Source: Candidatus Thorarchaeota archaeon
GTDB taxonomy: Archaea; Asgardarchaeota; Thorarchaeia; Thorarchaeales; Thorarchaeaceae
Assembly (NCBI GenBank): GCA_004524595.1
Contig: SDOA01000006.1
Coordinates: forward strand, 1 to 63,632
Direction of reading: 5' to 3'
Length of the DNA: 63,632 bases
The notes beneath the pieces are model-generated. The model did no database searches. It was not told where the DNA came from and was given only the letters and a program-made list of their open reading frames with translations. The position numbers and the translations under genes are program-made. This document shows, in pieces, positions 26,028-35,001 of the stretch (position 1 is its first letter; each line of letters opens with the position of its first letter).

Positions 26028-26516
26028 ATGACAAAGATGATTCCAATAGTGATTACCATTCTCTCTTGTAGAGGGAAATACCTCTTCATACAAAGACGAA
26101 ATCCTCCTTATGAGGGTCTATGGAGCATGGTGGGTGGGAAAGTCAATATTGGAGAACACATTCATGAGGCTGCAATTAGGGAAGTTCGAGAAGAAACAGG
26201 TACCAATGAAGTCGTAGAATATGATTATCGGGGAATAGTTTCTGAACGATTGATTGATACGAATAAAACACTACTCTCTCATTTCATCATTTTCGTGGGT
26301 CATGCATCTATTAATGACTTCAATGAGGATCATAGAGAGGGCGAACTAGCATTATTCGCCTTGGATGAGATAGAAGCAATCAAAGAGCAATTCTTGCCCT
26401 CTGACTATGAGATGTTCTATCGGTTCCTATCCACTAGCATGGAATCCTCGGTGCATGAGGTCGAACTCTTACGAGATGATAAAGGGTATCATCTAGTATA
26501 TTATAGGGTGCCTTAG
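26028..26516 (+). CDS. NUDIX hydrolase
   Basis: 162-aa NUDIX-family hydrolase cleaving a nucleoside diphosphate linked to another group. The Nudix box is complete: GGKVNIGEHIHEAAIREVRE then ETGT (G-x5-E-x7-REUxEExGU, about residues 37-59). The substrate is not deducible. A TATA-like ACTATAAACC is centred about 29 bases before ATG 26028, suggesting a very short leader or none. The next gene starts two bases after its stop. Confidence 0.88.
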   Translation: MTKMIPIVITILSCRGKYLFIQRRNPPYEGLWSMVGGKVNIGEHIHEAAIREVREETGTNEVVEYDYRGIVSERLIDTNKTLLSHFIIFVGHASINDFNEDHREGELALFALDEIEAIKEQFLPSDYEMFYRFLSTSMESSVHEVELLRDDKGYHLVYYRVP

Positions 26517-26517
26517 A

Positions 26518-27492
26518 ATGATTGTTGATGATATTGAAATCATTCCTATCGCCGCTGAGAGTATGGGTGTTAGGTCTCTATGCACATTTATACGCACACC
26601 TGATATTTCGATACTACTTGATCCGTCAGCCGCTCTAGCAAGGAGATTTGGTCTTGAACCTCACCCCTTAGAATACAAGGCATTGCAATACTCCCTCAGC
26701 GAAATTAGAGCTAAAGCTCAGGAAGCTGACATTCTGTCTCTGTCGCACTATCATTATGATCATGTTCGTCCTGGATTTAGGAATTGTCTATACAATCTGA
26801 GCACTCACGATGAGAGAAAGGAGATGTTTGCAGGGAAGTACGTTTTAGCAAAGGATAATCGGGAGAATATCAACAACTCGCAAAGACGCCGGGCTTACTT
26901 CTTTCAAAAGGAAGTGAAGTCAATCTGCAAAAAAATTGACTGGTGTGATGGAAAGCACTATGAATTTGGCTCTACAAGGATACAATACTCACCACCTCTT
27001 CCGCATGGTTCTGAAGGAAGCCCCCTTGGTTTTGTTCTAGCAACTACTATCGAATTTGGAAACAGTAAGATACTCTTTGCTCCTGATGTTCAAGGACCAA
27101 TCGCTCGGAGTACGCTGAATTATATTCTCACTGCTGAACCGGACTTGGTTGTAGTTGGTGGTCCTCCAACATATCTAAAGCAGTTCAGTGAGAAAGAATC
27201 CCAATCCGCACTATATTGTCTATCAAATCTAGTGTCGGTCATTCCTATCTTAGTTGTGGACCACCATAATTTAAGAGACCCAAGTTGGAAAGAATGGTTG
27301 AGTCCTATCACCAATATTGCTATACAATCTGATAATGTGGTATGTTCAATGGCTGAACTGATAAAGAGAGATGAACTGTGTCTTGAGGCAAACCGTAACG
27401 AACTCTACAAAAACAATCCTCCAACACAAGAATTCACCGAATGGACTAATACCTCTGATGAATATAAGATCGAGAACCTTCCGCCCATCTAG
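26518..27492 (+). CDS. Metallo-beta-lactamase-fold hydrolase (UPF0282-like)
   Basis: 324-aa MBL-fold protein resembling the archaeal UPF0282 family. It has the metal motif SLSHYHYDHVRP (HxHxDH, about residues 78-89), PLPHGSEGSPLGF, FAPDVQG (third ligand region) and VVDHHNLRDPSW near the C-terminus. It follows the NUDIX gene by a single base, so they form an operon. The reaction is unknown; related folds act as nucleases or phosphodiesterases. Confidence 0.82.
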   Translation: MIVDDIEIIPIAAESMGVRSLCTFIRTPDISILLDPSAALARRFGLEPHPLEYKALQYSLSEIRAKAQEADILSLSHYHYDHVRPGFRNCLYNLSTHDERKEMFAGKYVLAKDNRENINNSQRRRAYFFQKEVKSICKKIDWCDGKHYEFGSTRIQYSPPLPHGSEGSPLGFVLATTIEFGNSKILFAPDVQGPIARSTLNYILTAEPDLVVVGGPPTYLKQFSEKESQSALYCLSNLVSVIPILVVDHHNLRDPSWKEWLSPITNIAIQSDNVVCSMAELIKRDELCLEANRNELYKNNPPTQEFTEWTNTSDEYKIENLPPI

Positions 27493-27665
27493 AATTCATA
27501 ATTAATAGAAACTACAAAACATCATATTGGAAGTAGATTCATGAACTATGAATAGAATCTCGCCACTATAACGTAATAGATAGGATTATCAAACAACCTC
27601 TCGGCCTGTTTAAGTCAGAGCTTGACCCATAATACAAACACCGGTTATGGAGGTGAAGGAAAGTA

Positions 27666-28202
27666 ATGGAAGAAGTCGATGGCAATTCAACAAAAGCACT
27701 TCTTGAACGATTCAAGAATGCAGTTGGTCGAGCTGATGAATGCCTTTCTAGTGAGGATTATCAGCAGGCAATGGCCCTCTATTTTGATGCCAGTCAATCT
27801 GCCGATGAAATGACACAACGTTTTCTAACATTGCTAATGAAGACAGCTCCAAGTACTGCGCATAAGACGGTGTTTGTAGAATTCCTTTCTTGGCGTTTAA
27901 GATACTATACTGCACAATATGATTACCATCTTGCTGTTGCTCAGACACTATCCGGATTACCGAGAGAAGAATGGATTGCTAGATTGGAAACGATTCTTGT
28001 GCTCTCCCAAAGTCTAGTAGATAAGATACTTCCAATCTTCAAAGAAACCGATGATACTGCGATTAGACTGAGAATCAAGGATCTATTGGATGATTGGATT
28101 ACTGGTATTAGAAACCTCGTTCTAAATCTAAAGACTTGGGGAATGGCTAGTGCTCAGGCATCAAGGGTTCTAGAATGGGCTATGGACAATGGTATCGAGT
28201 AA
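27666..28202 (+). CDS. Helical protein of unknown function
   Basis: 178-aa all-helical, soluble protein with no family that I recognise. Helices such as TKALLERFKNAVGRADECLS, YQQAMALYFDASQSADEMTQ and EWIARLETILVLSQSLVDKIL suggest a TPR- or MIT-like bundle. The ribosome-binding site is strong (GGAGGTGA about nine bases before ATG 27666). The first 40 residues have the three-helix rhythm of MIT domains (A..LF..A...D), a feature of ESCRT-linked proteins, but this is only a resemblance. It stands alone with a 173-base upstream gap. Confidence 0.65.
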   Translation: MEEVDGNSTKALLERFKNAVGRADECLSSEDYQQAMALYFDASQSADEMTQRFLTLLMKTAPSTAHKTVFVEFLSWRLRYYTAQYDYHLAVAQTLSGLPREEWIARLETILVLSQSLVDKILPIFKETDDTAIRLRIKDLLDDWITGIRNLVLNLKTWGMASAQASRVLEWAMDNGIE

Positions 28203-28236
28203 TTTCTTTGAAAATGATGTTTTTATTAGTAATTGG

Positions 28237-28452
28237 TTAATCTTTAGAAACACCTTCAACAAAAGCTACTGCAATCTCGGTGTCCGCAAGTTGATGGTGA
28301 CTATCCAAATAACAGATTAAGTAGTGATCCTTATGTTTTAGCACTATTGGAGCCGGGAATCGTTTTACATTCTTCAGCTCATCTGTTGGTACTTTCCAGT
28401 GAATAGACTCCTTACAAACTGGACACTGGAACCATTTTAGCCCTTCAGACAT
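28237..28452 (-). CDS. Small CxxC protein (71 aa)
   Basis: 71-aa protein with one N-terminal zinc-type pair (FQCPVCKESIHW, residues 8-19) followed by a beta-rich region (PIVLKHKDHYLICYLDSHHQL) and the end IAVAFVEGVSKD. The mid-segment His residues could complete a metal site. The HKDH.LI.Y.D.H pattern looks conserved in style but I cannot name the family. It lies downstream of the SNAP-like gene on the same strand with a 114-base gap. Confidence 0.6.
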   Translation of the reverse strand: MSEGLKWFQCPVCKESIHWKVPTDELKNVKRFPAPIVLKHKDHYLICYLDSHHQLADTEIAVAFVEGVSKD

Positions 28453-28566
28453 TTAGAACCACCATTGTGTATTGCGGGCGGGCAGTTGTGTGAGTCTGCA
28501 ATGGTACTAAAAACGTTTTCTAGGGGCACTACATTTCACCGAACTGGTCGCTAATCCCTTTTGTTA

Positions 28567-29406
28567 TCAATCCTCATCAATGTCCAAGTCCAAATCCCAT
28601 GCTCCTGGGTCTTTGAGGTCTCTACTTAGGATGGGTCCCTTCCTAGTTTCCAACATTTCAATATCAAATCTTTCACTATCAATCACAAGCTCTTCAGAGT
28701 CTTCGTCATAATATGCTGGTATGTATCCTTTTTCAATGGAAGATTTGATTATCTTTTTCAATCTCTTTCTATCAAGTCCAGTACTCTCCTCGAGACTGGC
28801 AATTGTTACTGCGGCTTCTGATTCAAGGGATGTCCTGATAAAGCCTGCTAGAACTAGTTCGAAAGAACGCCTTAGCTTATCTAGATGTTCTTTGTTAAGT
28901 TGATCGACCAGCACTGAGTCAATCATTTTCTCAGCATCGCCAAATCGGTACTCGGTGAGCATAAGAGCAAAGTCAACAAGACCCGTTGCTTTTCCCTCTG
29001 TTGTTTTAATCACTGCTTGAAGGAGCGACCTGGCCATATCGATATCCCCACCAGTGATTGCACAATATGCACTATCGAGCAGAAGGAGAGGATTTTTCTC
29101 TGCCCCCGCAGCTGAAACATAGGCTTCAGCTGCTAACAGACAGTCTATCTCAAACTTGTCGTGCTCACCATTTTTAATCCATGCTGAACCAGCTGCAGTC
29201 ATGATTAGGGCGGCTTCTGAATACTCATTTGCTAGCATTGCATGCTCATATGCACGTTCATAGGCTTGAGCGGCTTTTGAGAAAGATTCCCACCGAATCC
29301 AACACTCAGCTGCCTTTGCAAACAGTTTCATTGCTTCGGTGTTTTTCCCATCCCTTGCTAATGCTTCAGCAGCCTGCTCAATCTTCTCGCAGTCCATTGG
29401 CTGCAT
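28567..29406 (-). CDS. SNAP-like / TPR helical-repeat protein with C-terminal winged helix
   Basis: 279-aa protein. Residues 1-195 are a right-handed helical-hairpin array ([25 protein letters not shown], in pieces; [43 protein letters not shown]), resembling alpha/gamma-SNAP and other TPR-like adaptors. Residues 205-255 look like a PCI-type winged helix ([24 protein letters not shown]). The C-terminus is very acidic (LDLDIDED). The combination of a helical solenoid plus winged helix is that of PCI-domain scaffolds; the SNAP comparison is inference. It follows an ABC ATPase by 11 bases in the same operon. Confidence 0.68.
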   Translation of the reverse strand: MQPMDCEKIEQAAEALARDGKNTEAMKLFAKAAECWIRWESFSKAAQAYERAYEHAMLANEYSEAALIMTAAGSAWIKNGEHDKFEIDCLLAAEAYVSAAGAEKNPLLLLDSAYCAITGGDIDMARSLLQAVIKTTEGKATGLVDFALMLTEYRFGDAEKMIDSVLVDQLNKEHLDKLRRSFELVLAGFIRTSLESEAAVTIASLEESTGLDRKRLKKIIKSSIEKGYIPAYYDEDSEELVIDSERFDIEMLETRKGPILSRDLKDPGAWDLDLDIDED

Positions 29407-29417
29407 ATTCTTTTCAT

Positions 29418-30095
29418 CTACCTAATTACGCCATCTTTCATACGGAGAGTCCTTTTAGCAAACTTCACGAGTTCCTCGTTATGGGTTACAAGAACGACTG
29501 TCATATTGCGTTCTTTGTTTAGCTGTGCGATGATTCTCATGATGTTCTCTCCCGTCTTAGAATCAAGATTTCCAGTCGGCTCATCACAAAACAGGATTGG
29601 AGGACTATTGACAAGTGCTCTAGCAATTGCTATCCTCTGTTGTTCTCCTCCACTCATCTGTCTTGGGAAATGATCTCTTCTCTCAAGCATATCGACTTCT
29701 CGCAACACTTCGAGGGCTTTTGCTTCTTGTTTCTCCTTGGTGTAATCAACACTTGGCCATAGCACCGCCTCTACATTTTCGTATGCCGTGAGGTCCTCAA
29801 TGAGTAGGAATGATTGGAAAACAAAACCAACCTTCTGCATGCGTACCTTAGGGAGGTCTCTCTCACTGATTAGCGTGACATCTACACCATCAAGTAATAT
29901 TCTCCCAGATGTGGGTTGCTCGAGTCCTGCCATGACATGCAAAAGTGTACTTTTACCGCACCCGCTTGGACCAACAATGGCAACGAACTCACCTGCTTGG
30001 ATTTCAATGTTGACATCCTTGAGAGCAGCTACTGTATTCTTGCCTTTACCATATTCCTTGTTGACTTCTTGAACCTGAATAATTGGTTGTGCCAT
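29418..30095 (-). CDS. ABC transporter ATP-binding protein (MacB/LolD type)
   Basis: 225-aa ATPase with Walker A ([14 protein letters not shown]), Q-loop (FVFQSFLLI), signature [15 protein letters not shown], Walker B ([13 protein letters not shown]) and H-loop ([10 protein letters not shown]). It is very close to MacB/LolD ATPases in length and motifs. It lies two bases after the short permease gene and 11 bases before the SNAP-like gene, so all three likely form an operon. Confidence 0.9.
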   Translation of the reverse strand: MAQPIIQVQEVNKEYGKGKNTVAALKDVNIEIQAGEFVAIVGPSGCGKSTLLHVMAGLEQPTSGRILLDGVDVTLISERDLPKVRMQKVGFVFQSFLLIEDLTAYENVEAVLWPSVDYTKEKQEAKALEVLREVDMLERRDHFPRQMSGGEQQRIAIARALVNSPPILFCDEPTGNLDSKTGENIMRIIAQLNKERNMTVVLVTHNEELVKFAKRTLRMKDGVIR

Positions 30096-30097
30096 TT

Positions 30098-30622
30098 TTA
30101 CTCCTCCCTTAATGCCTTCATTGGCGGTACAGACATCGCTCTTCTCTGTGCAATTAGAAGTCCTGGAATCTGAAGCCCAAGAATGATGAAGAACGTTGTA
30201 AATAATGGAACTGCGTCAATGACAATGAAGCTTGCCACTGCTCCAAAAATATCACCAGCTGATACAGTTGGACCAAAGAAATATACAGTGATCCCCACAA
30301 TTTCAAAGCTTATCTGTAACATTATCAGAAATGATGCAATCGTAACAAGAAGCACTTCTCCAACTACAAGAAGCATTACATCATTATTTTTCCAGCCTAT
30401 GCATTTGAAAACTGACATGTCTCGTCGTCTGAATTGAGATATGAGAATCGCATAGAATGTTGAAACTAAGAATGCCATCAATAAATACCAAAGGTATTCT
30501 GTTCTTTGAATACCATCTGATACTACTATGAACAGGATTGCATACACCATCATGAATGGTATTACACGTTTCTTGGCGCGGAAAGCGAATTTGATGCTTT
30601 TGAAGAAGACTCGGATGTTCAA
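30098..30622 (-). CDS. Minimal FtsX-like ABC permease
   Basis: 174-aa permease with four membrane segments: FMMVYAILFIVV (about 22-34), YLLMAFLVSTFYAILI, MLLVVGEVLLVTIASFLIML and VIDAVPLFTTFFIILGLQI. SQFRRRDMSVFKCIGWKNNDV is the FtsX-core motif normally found between TM2 and TM3, and the end MSVPPMKALREE matches the MacB C-terminus (P..ALR.E). It lacks the large external domain of MacB/LolC and is about a quarter to a third of their size, so it is a reduced form or needs a partner. TTG 30622 has GGGAGG about nine bases upstream. No frameshift remnant is seen before it. Confidence 0.75.
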   Translation of the reverse strand: MNIRVFFKSIKFAFRAKKRVIPFMMVYAILFIVVSDGIQRTEYLWYLLMAFLVSTFYAILISQFRRRDMSVFKCIGWKNNDVMLLVVGEVLLVTIASFLIMLQISFEIVGITVYFFGPTVSAGDIFGAVASFIVIDAVPLFTTFFIILGLQIPGLLIAQRRAMSVPPMKALREE

Positions 30623-30711
30623 ACTTCTAATCCTCCCTATTTGGTGGTTAGTAGTTTTCTAACAACTCATGTTAATTAATGTGTGCCTTTCCTATAACAG
30701 CTTCTTTTTTT

Positions 30712-30891
30712 CTACTCTGGCTCGCTCTCTTTCGTGATAGGACTCCCATTTGCTGGCCAGAGTTCGCGGCGTAACAGGTCTCTAATTGCGACTCTTATTG
30801 CTTCACTTCTTGAAGGATACATTCCAATCTGCACTAGCTCATCCAATCCCTTGACATATATGTCGCTCATTTTAACAGTGACAAGTTGCAT
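30712..30891 (-). CDS. Ribbon-helix-helix (CopG-type) regulator
   Basis: 59-aa DNA-binding protein: N-terminal ribbon QLVTVKMSDIYVKGLDELV, then the helices of GMYPSRSEAIRVAIRDLLRREL, the standard ribbon-helix-helix fold of archaeal CopG-like repressors. A short basic/acidic tail follows. ATG 30891 has GAGGTTGAG upstream and a TATA-like CTTTATATCTAA some 40 bases away. It probably regulates the genes around it: the ABC operon starts 90 bases downstream on the same strand, and the Rab-like GTPase is divergent. Confidence 0.85.
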   Translation of the reverse strand: MQLVTVKMSDIYVKGLDELVQIGMYPSRSEAIRVAIRDLLRRELWPANGSPITKESEPE

Positions 30892-31026
30892 CAACTCAAC
30901 CTCACAACACTCGATAGACTAAAAAAATTAGATATAAAGTGATTCAACTCGAGATCAACAACGCGCCAACTTGCACTCTTTATTTATTCAATATTAATAA
31001 TTCTCACAGGCATTAAACCTAGAAAC

Positions 31027-31040
31027 GTCTAAATATAGAC
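31027..31040. promoter_or_regulatory. Inverted repeat in divergent intergenic region (possible RHH operator)
   Basis: GTCTA-AATA-TAGAC, a 5-bp perfect inverted repeat with a TATA-like core, lies in the 260-base gap between the RHH regulator and the GTPase gene. Ribbon-helix-helix dimers often bind such sites, so it may be their operator. Short repeats in AT-rich DNA also arise by chance. Confidence 0.3.
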
Positions 31041-31152
31041 AAATCAAGTTCGAACAAGGACGCTGACGGATGAAACTGACTAGTTCATACCTGAAATGTT
31101 CATAATATAATCTGAGCAGGTATATCTTGAGTCAACAAAATGAGGTGAAACA

Positions 31153-31689
31153 GTGAGCGGCAGTGGTTTTGACTACATGCGTAAGGTCGTTATGATTGGA
31201 GCTGGAGGCTCTGGAAAGACCGCTCTTGTAAATCGTTTTCTGACTCAAAAATTCTCAGAGGAATATATTGTTACCATCGGTTCTCAGTTTGCTGTAAAGA
31301 CTGTGGAAGTTGATACTGCAAACGGTCGAAATGTCGTGGTCAAACTTTTAGTCTGGGACTTGGCTGGACAGCAACGATTTGATTTCATCCGTGGTAGCTA
31401 CTATCGAGGTTCAAAGGGAGCTCTACTTGTGTACGATACTACAAGGAAGAGTACTTGGATTGAATTACCCAAGTGGATAAAGGAGACCGAAGACTCTCTT
31501 GGTGAAAGAATCCCAATAATTCTCTTGGCAAACAAAGTTGATCTTGAAGAACACCGAGTCATCTCACAAGAGATGGGACTACAATTCGTCGAAGAAAACG
31601 GTCTGGCTGGATACTTAGAAACAAGTGCTCTTACTGGGGCAAATGTAGAAAAGGCTTTTTACTTACTTGCCAAAAATACGCTTCAATGA
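31153..31689 (+). CDS. Ras/Rab-like small GTPase
   Basis: 178-aa small GTPase with all motifs: G1 GAGGSGKT (about 16-23), switch I Thr in EEYIVTIGS, G3 WDLAGQQRF (catalytic Gln kept), G4 LANKVDL and G5 ETSALTG. It is closest in pattern to eukaryotic Rab/Ras proteins (GSYYRGSKGALLVYDTTRKSTW). It has no C-terminal CAAX or Cys pair, so it would not be prenylated, as in other Asgard GTPases. GTG 31153 follows GAGGTG six bases upstream. It is divergent from the RHH regulator. Confidence 0.92.
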   Translation: MSGSGFDYMRKVVMIGAGGSGKTALVNRFLTQKFSEEYIVTIGSQFAVKTVEVDTANGRNVVVKLLVWDLAGQQRFDFIRGSYYRGSKGALLVYDTTRKSTWIELPKWIKETEDSLGERIPIILLANKVDLEEHRVISQEMGLQFVEENGLAGYLETSALTGANVEKAFYLLAKNTLQ

Positions 31690-31795
31690 CTTGAGATTTT
31701 CCTTTCTAGTTTTGCAACATATGCTACTACCAAAATGACTAAAGGAGAACGAAATCATCAAAAATTATCAATTATACAATTTTGAAGTGAATTCC

Positions 31796-32935
31796 ATGAC
31801 TGATCTAAAACTTGACTTGAAGTTACTTGAGAACCTGTGTAATGCATTTGGTCCTAGTGGTCACGAACACGAGGCGCAAAAGATAGTTCAAGAATACGGG
31901 AAGAAATTTGCAGATGAAATCCTTCACGATGGTCTTGGGTCCGTTATCTTCCGTAAGGGAACAGGCGGTCCAAAGATTATGCTTGCTGGACATGTGGATG
32001 AAATCGGTTTTGTGATTACTGACATAAAGAAAGATGGCTACCTTTCATTTCATCAACTAGGCGGGTGGTGGGATCAGACCTTACTTACCCAAGAGGTTGT
32101 TATTAGCCCATATACAGGTGGGGAGAAAATAATCGGTGTTATTGGCGCTGCTCCGCCTCATGTTCTTTCTCCTGAAGATCGCAATAAGTTAGTAACTAAA
32201 GAAAAAATGTACATTGATATTGGTTGTTCATCAGCTGATGAGGTGAAAGAACTCGGTATCAGAGTTGGAGACCCCGCTGTTCCCCATTCAACGTTTCGAA
32301 CCATTAAACGGACTAGGAAAGAGAAGAAGGATGATGAAAACGATGCAAAGGAAGAAACCCGAGAGGTCACACTCGGTATTGCCAAAGCATTCGATGATAG
32401 AATTGGAGTTTTCATAATCCTTGAGGCGCTTCGGAGAATCTCTGAGAACAATATCTCCCTACCAAATGAAGTCTATTTTGCTTCTACAACACAAGAGGAG
32501 GTTGGTCTTAGAGGTGCAAGGACCGCATCACAGATGATTGAACCTGCCATCGGATTTGCCCTTGATGTTGATATTTCTGGAGATTCACCGGGTTCTGAAG
32601 GTCTTGTTCAGAAAATGGGCAAAGGTGTATCAATCTCAGCCGGCGATGGTTCAATGATTCCTAACCCAAAACTTCGTAAATTTGTTTTGGATATTGCTGA
32701 AGAGAAAAAAATCAAGCACCAGCCTGCTTTCCTCAAAGCGGGAGGTACTGATGCTGGCATCATTCACTTGGCAGGAATGGGAGCCCCGTCCTTGTTTCTC
32801 GGCATTCCGACCCGATACATTCATTCACATCATGGTGTCCTTGATTTTGATGATGTTGAAAATGCAGTTCAACTTCTTATTGAAGTTCTTCAGCGTCTAG
32901 ATGAAAAAACAGTTGAGAGTTTTACTTCTCTCTAA
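31796..32935 (+). CDS. M42-family aminopeptidase (tetrahedral TET type)
   Basis: 379-aa metallopeptidase of family M42, which assembles into dodecamers and trims peptides from the proteasome. Motifs: AGHVDEIGFVI (metal His/Asp), AKAFDDRIGV, STTQEEVGLRGA (general base Glu and metal Glu), and AGGTDAGIIHLAG; the second metal His is in TRYIHSHHGV near the end. An insertion rich in Lys/Asp/Glu (about residues 166-190) is extra relative to many homologues. ATG 31796 is preferred over GTG 31787. A hairpin terminator follows 12 bases after the stop. Confidence 0.9.
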   Translation: MTDLKLDLKLLENLCNAFGPSGHEHEAQKIVQEYGKKFADEILHDGLGSVIFRKGTGGPKIMLAGHVDEIGFVITDIKKDGYLSFHQLGGWWDQTLLTQEVVISPYTGGEKIIGVIGAAPPHVLSPEDRNKLVTKEKMYIDIGCSSADEVKELGIRVGDPAVPHSTFRTIKRTRKEKKDDENDAKEETREVTLGIAKAFDDRIGVFIILEALRRISENNISLPNEVYFASTTQEEVGLRGARTASQMIEPAIGFALDVDISGDSPGSEGLVQKMGKGVSISAGDGSMIPNPKLRKFVLDIAEEKKIKHQPAFLKAGGTDAGIIHLAGMGAPSLFLGIPTRYIHSHHGVLDFDDVENAVQLLIEVLQRLDEKTVESFTSL

Positions 32936-32947
32936 AAATCCTGAAAC

Positions 32948-32970
32948 CAGCCTAGAGAATTTCTAGGCTG
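32948..32970. terminator. Bidirectional hairpin terminator
   Basis: Perfect 9-bp inverted repeat CAGCCTAGA (32948-32956) / TCTAGGCTG (32962-32970) with the loop GAATT, followed on the plus strand by CACTTTTT. It lies between the convergent M42 peptidase and inositol-phosphate synthase genes and can serve both transcripts. Confidence 0.65.
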
Positions 32971-32995
32971 CTTCACTTTTTCGATTTCTTGTAGG

Positions 32996-34084
32996 TTAAC
33001 GTTCTCTCTTTCCCTCGATAAACTCGTCAACTCTTTTTCGTGCTTCGAAATCATTGATTTGATACCGTGGGTGTTTGAAGCTATACGAACTGATACTTGA
33101 GAGTTCTCCACCAATTCCACGGTCGAGAGCAATCTTCACAGCCCTTACAACATCAATAATCACACCACCACTATTTGGTGAATCCTGAACTGATAGTTTC
33201 AGGTCAAGATCAAGTGGAAGGTCTCCAAAAGCTCTAGAACGCATGCTAATGTAACACACTTTATTGTCTTCAAGGAATGGAACATAATCACTTGGACCAA
33301 TCTTAGTGGGTAGTTCGTAATCTACACAGCTAGTCACTGCTTCAGTCTTACTAATTCTCTTGGAACTCAGTCTGTTTTCTACTTGCATATTCTCGAAATC
33401 TGTATTGCCACCAATGTTCAATTGGTATGTGTTCTCTAGAATTAGACCCCTCTGATCAAATAACTGGGCTAATACTCTATGAAGAATCGTAGCACCTAGC
33501 TGGCTCTTAATATCATCCCCTGCGCAAGGAATATTTTCTCTCTCAAATCCCTGAACAATTGGATTCTTTGGATCTGATACTATGAATTCAGGTATTGCAT
33601 TGATAAAACCAACACCTGCATCTAAGGCAGCTTGTGCATAGATTCTAGTACCATCAGCACTGCCCACTGGTAAATATGCAACAAGGATGTCAGCTTTTGA
33701 TTTCTTCAGTTCTTCTGTAACATCCACAGCTTCGATTTCCTTCTCATCGTATGCAAAAAAGGATTCTTGCATATGTGGTGCTACTCCATCAGAGATTGGA
33801 CCTGGTAGAACTTTGACACCAATCTTTGGTACATCTGGTGCGAACTTTACACAACAATTAGGTTCTGCCCACATGGCTTCGGCAATATCAAGACCAATTT
33901 TTTTTCTATTGGCTTCGAAGGCTGCAACAAATTTCAAGTCCTTCGGGAAATAACCACCAAAATCCACGTGCATCAGACCTGGAACTTCCTCATCAGCCTT
34001 TGAATTTTTATAGTAGTGGGTTCCTTGAATAAGTGCTGAGGCACAGTTTCCAAGTCCTGCGATTGCTACACGGATGTCTCCCAT
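32996..34084 (-). CDS. ino1: Myo-inositol-1(3)-phosphate synthase
   Basis: 362-aa NAD-dependent enzyme converting glucose 6-phosphate to inositol phosphate. Motifs: Rossmann VAIAGLGNCASALIQG (residues 5-20), PGPISDGVAPHMQ, YLPVGSADGTRIYAQAAL, FINAIPEFIVSDP, CAGDDIKSQLGATILHR (active-site Lys) and SYSFKHPRYQ. The length matches archaeal and actinobacterial forms. GGTGAT precedes ATG 34084. Product inositol phosphate would feed archaetidylinositol synthesis (compare the CDP-alcohol transferase at 20283) or compatible solutes. Confidence 0.92.
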   Translation of the reverse strand: MGDIRVAIAGLGNCASALIQGTHYYKNSKADEEVPGLMHVDFGGYFPKDLKFVAAFEANRKKIGLDIAEAMWAEPNCCVKFAPDVPKIGVKVLPGPISDGVAPHMQESFFAYDEKEIEAVDVTEELKKSKADILVAYLPVGSADGTRIYAQAALDAGVGFINAIPEFIVSDPKNPIVQGFERENIPCAGDDIKSQLGATILHRVLAQLFDQRGLILENTYQLNIGGNTDFENMQVENRLSSKRISKTEAVTSCVDYELPTKIGPSDYVPFLEDNKVCYISMRSRAFGDLPLDLDLKLSVQDSPNSGGVIIDVVRAVKIALDRGIGGELSSISSYSFKHPRYQINDFEARKRVDEFIEGKRER

Positions 34085-34176
34085 TAGTAATCACCTTTTT
34101 AGGTATTCTACAGTCATAGAATAGTTAGTCAATTTAACCTTTGCGTCAAGGTTGTTCATCCTAAATTCTCACTATT

Positions 34177-34992
34177 TTATTCATTTTTTTCTTCAGCTTC
34201 ATCATTGCCCTCATAATCAGTGAAAAGAAGTTTCTTAGCTGCAGAAATCGTCTTTGGACCAATACCTTGTATCTTACTCCAATCATCAGTATTATTGATG
34301 ATATCATAAGGGGTCTTGAACCGTGTCAAGAGGTCTCTTGCACGGACAACATTTATTCCTGGAAAACCTGCAATGAAAAATTCCTGTTCATCGCTTATTG
34401 TTTCTAAGCCTTTTCGTGTTCTAACAACAGGTAGTTTCTGCTCTTTCTGTCTTGCTTTTTCATCCTCCCCGAAAAGGGTTCCATAGAGCAGACCTGCTGA
34501 GTGCAGTGCATTAAATCCGATAATTACTTCAATCCCCTTTTCTCTTATGCTCTTTATCAACGCATCAAGAGAGCTCGGATGAATGTATGCAGCTCTCTCC
34601 ATGGTTACAAAGAAGGGTTTTCCCTTAGTCTGCTTAGTGCTAAATGGTATATACACACACCCCTTCATAGGGTCTCTTCGAATAGCAAGAATATTCTCAA
34701 TCAAAATGTAGGGTCGTTCATACTCCAATAGGGCATCCATCTGTCTTGTGAATCTTGGCACTCCCGCTGCACTACCCTTCAGTGTGTTAACAAGATCGTT
34801 AACAGTCTTCCGTTCTATTGCGATTCCATTGCTCCCAAGAATATCTCCTATCGGTATTTTCTCAATTCTGTAGATGATTCCATTCTTATCCATCATGGAC
34901 ATGAGGTGCTTAACAGCATTCATTGACTTACCCATTGTTTCATGAATATCGATAACAATCTCAGGTACATTACCAAAGAGGTCTGATTGCAT
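34177..34992 (-). CDS. XPF/Mus81-type ERCC4 nuclease with helix-hairpin-helix tail
   Basis: 271-aa structure-specific endonuclease of the XPF/Rad1/Mus81 group. The ERCC4 nuclease core has GDILGSNGIAIERKTVNDLV (metal and catalytic G-D...ERK-x3-D), residues about 46-66, and RQMDALLEYERPYILIEN. A tandem helix-hairpin-helix region follows (FPGINVVRARDLLTRFKT; WSKIQGIGPKTISAAKKLL, about 205-250), as in XPF. The helicase domain found in archaeal Hef is absent. ATG 34992 has GAGGGA upstream. It cleaves branched DNA in repair by family knowledge. The DUF4443 gene lies ten bases upstream in the same operon. Confidence 0.9.
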   Translation of the reverse strand: MQSDLFGNVPEIVIDIHETMGKSMNAVKHLMSMMDKNGIIYRIEKIPIGDILGSNGIAIERKTVNDLVNTLKGSAAGVPRFTRQMDALLEYERPYILIENILAIRRDPMKGCVYIPFSTKQTKGKPFFVTMERAAYIHPSSLDALIKSIREKGIEVIIGFNALHSAGLLYGTLFGEDEKARQKEQKLPVVRTRKGLETISDEQEFFIAGFPGINVVRARDLLTRFKTPYDIINNTDDWSKIQGIGPKTISAAKKLLFTDYEGNDEAEEKNE

Positions 34993-35001
34993 CAAAATCC
35001 C

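Noticed and set aside
30098..30622. Short permease as a truncated pseudogene of a MacB-type exporter
   Set aside because: Complete four-segment core with its own TTG start and ribosome-binding site, two bases from the ATPase gene; no remnant upstream.
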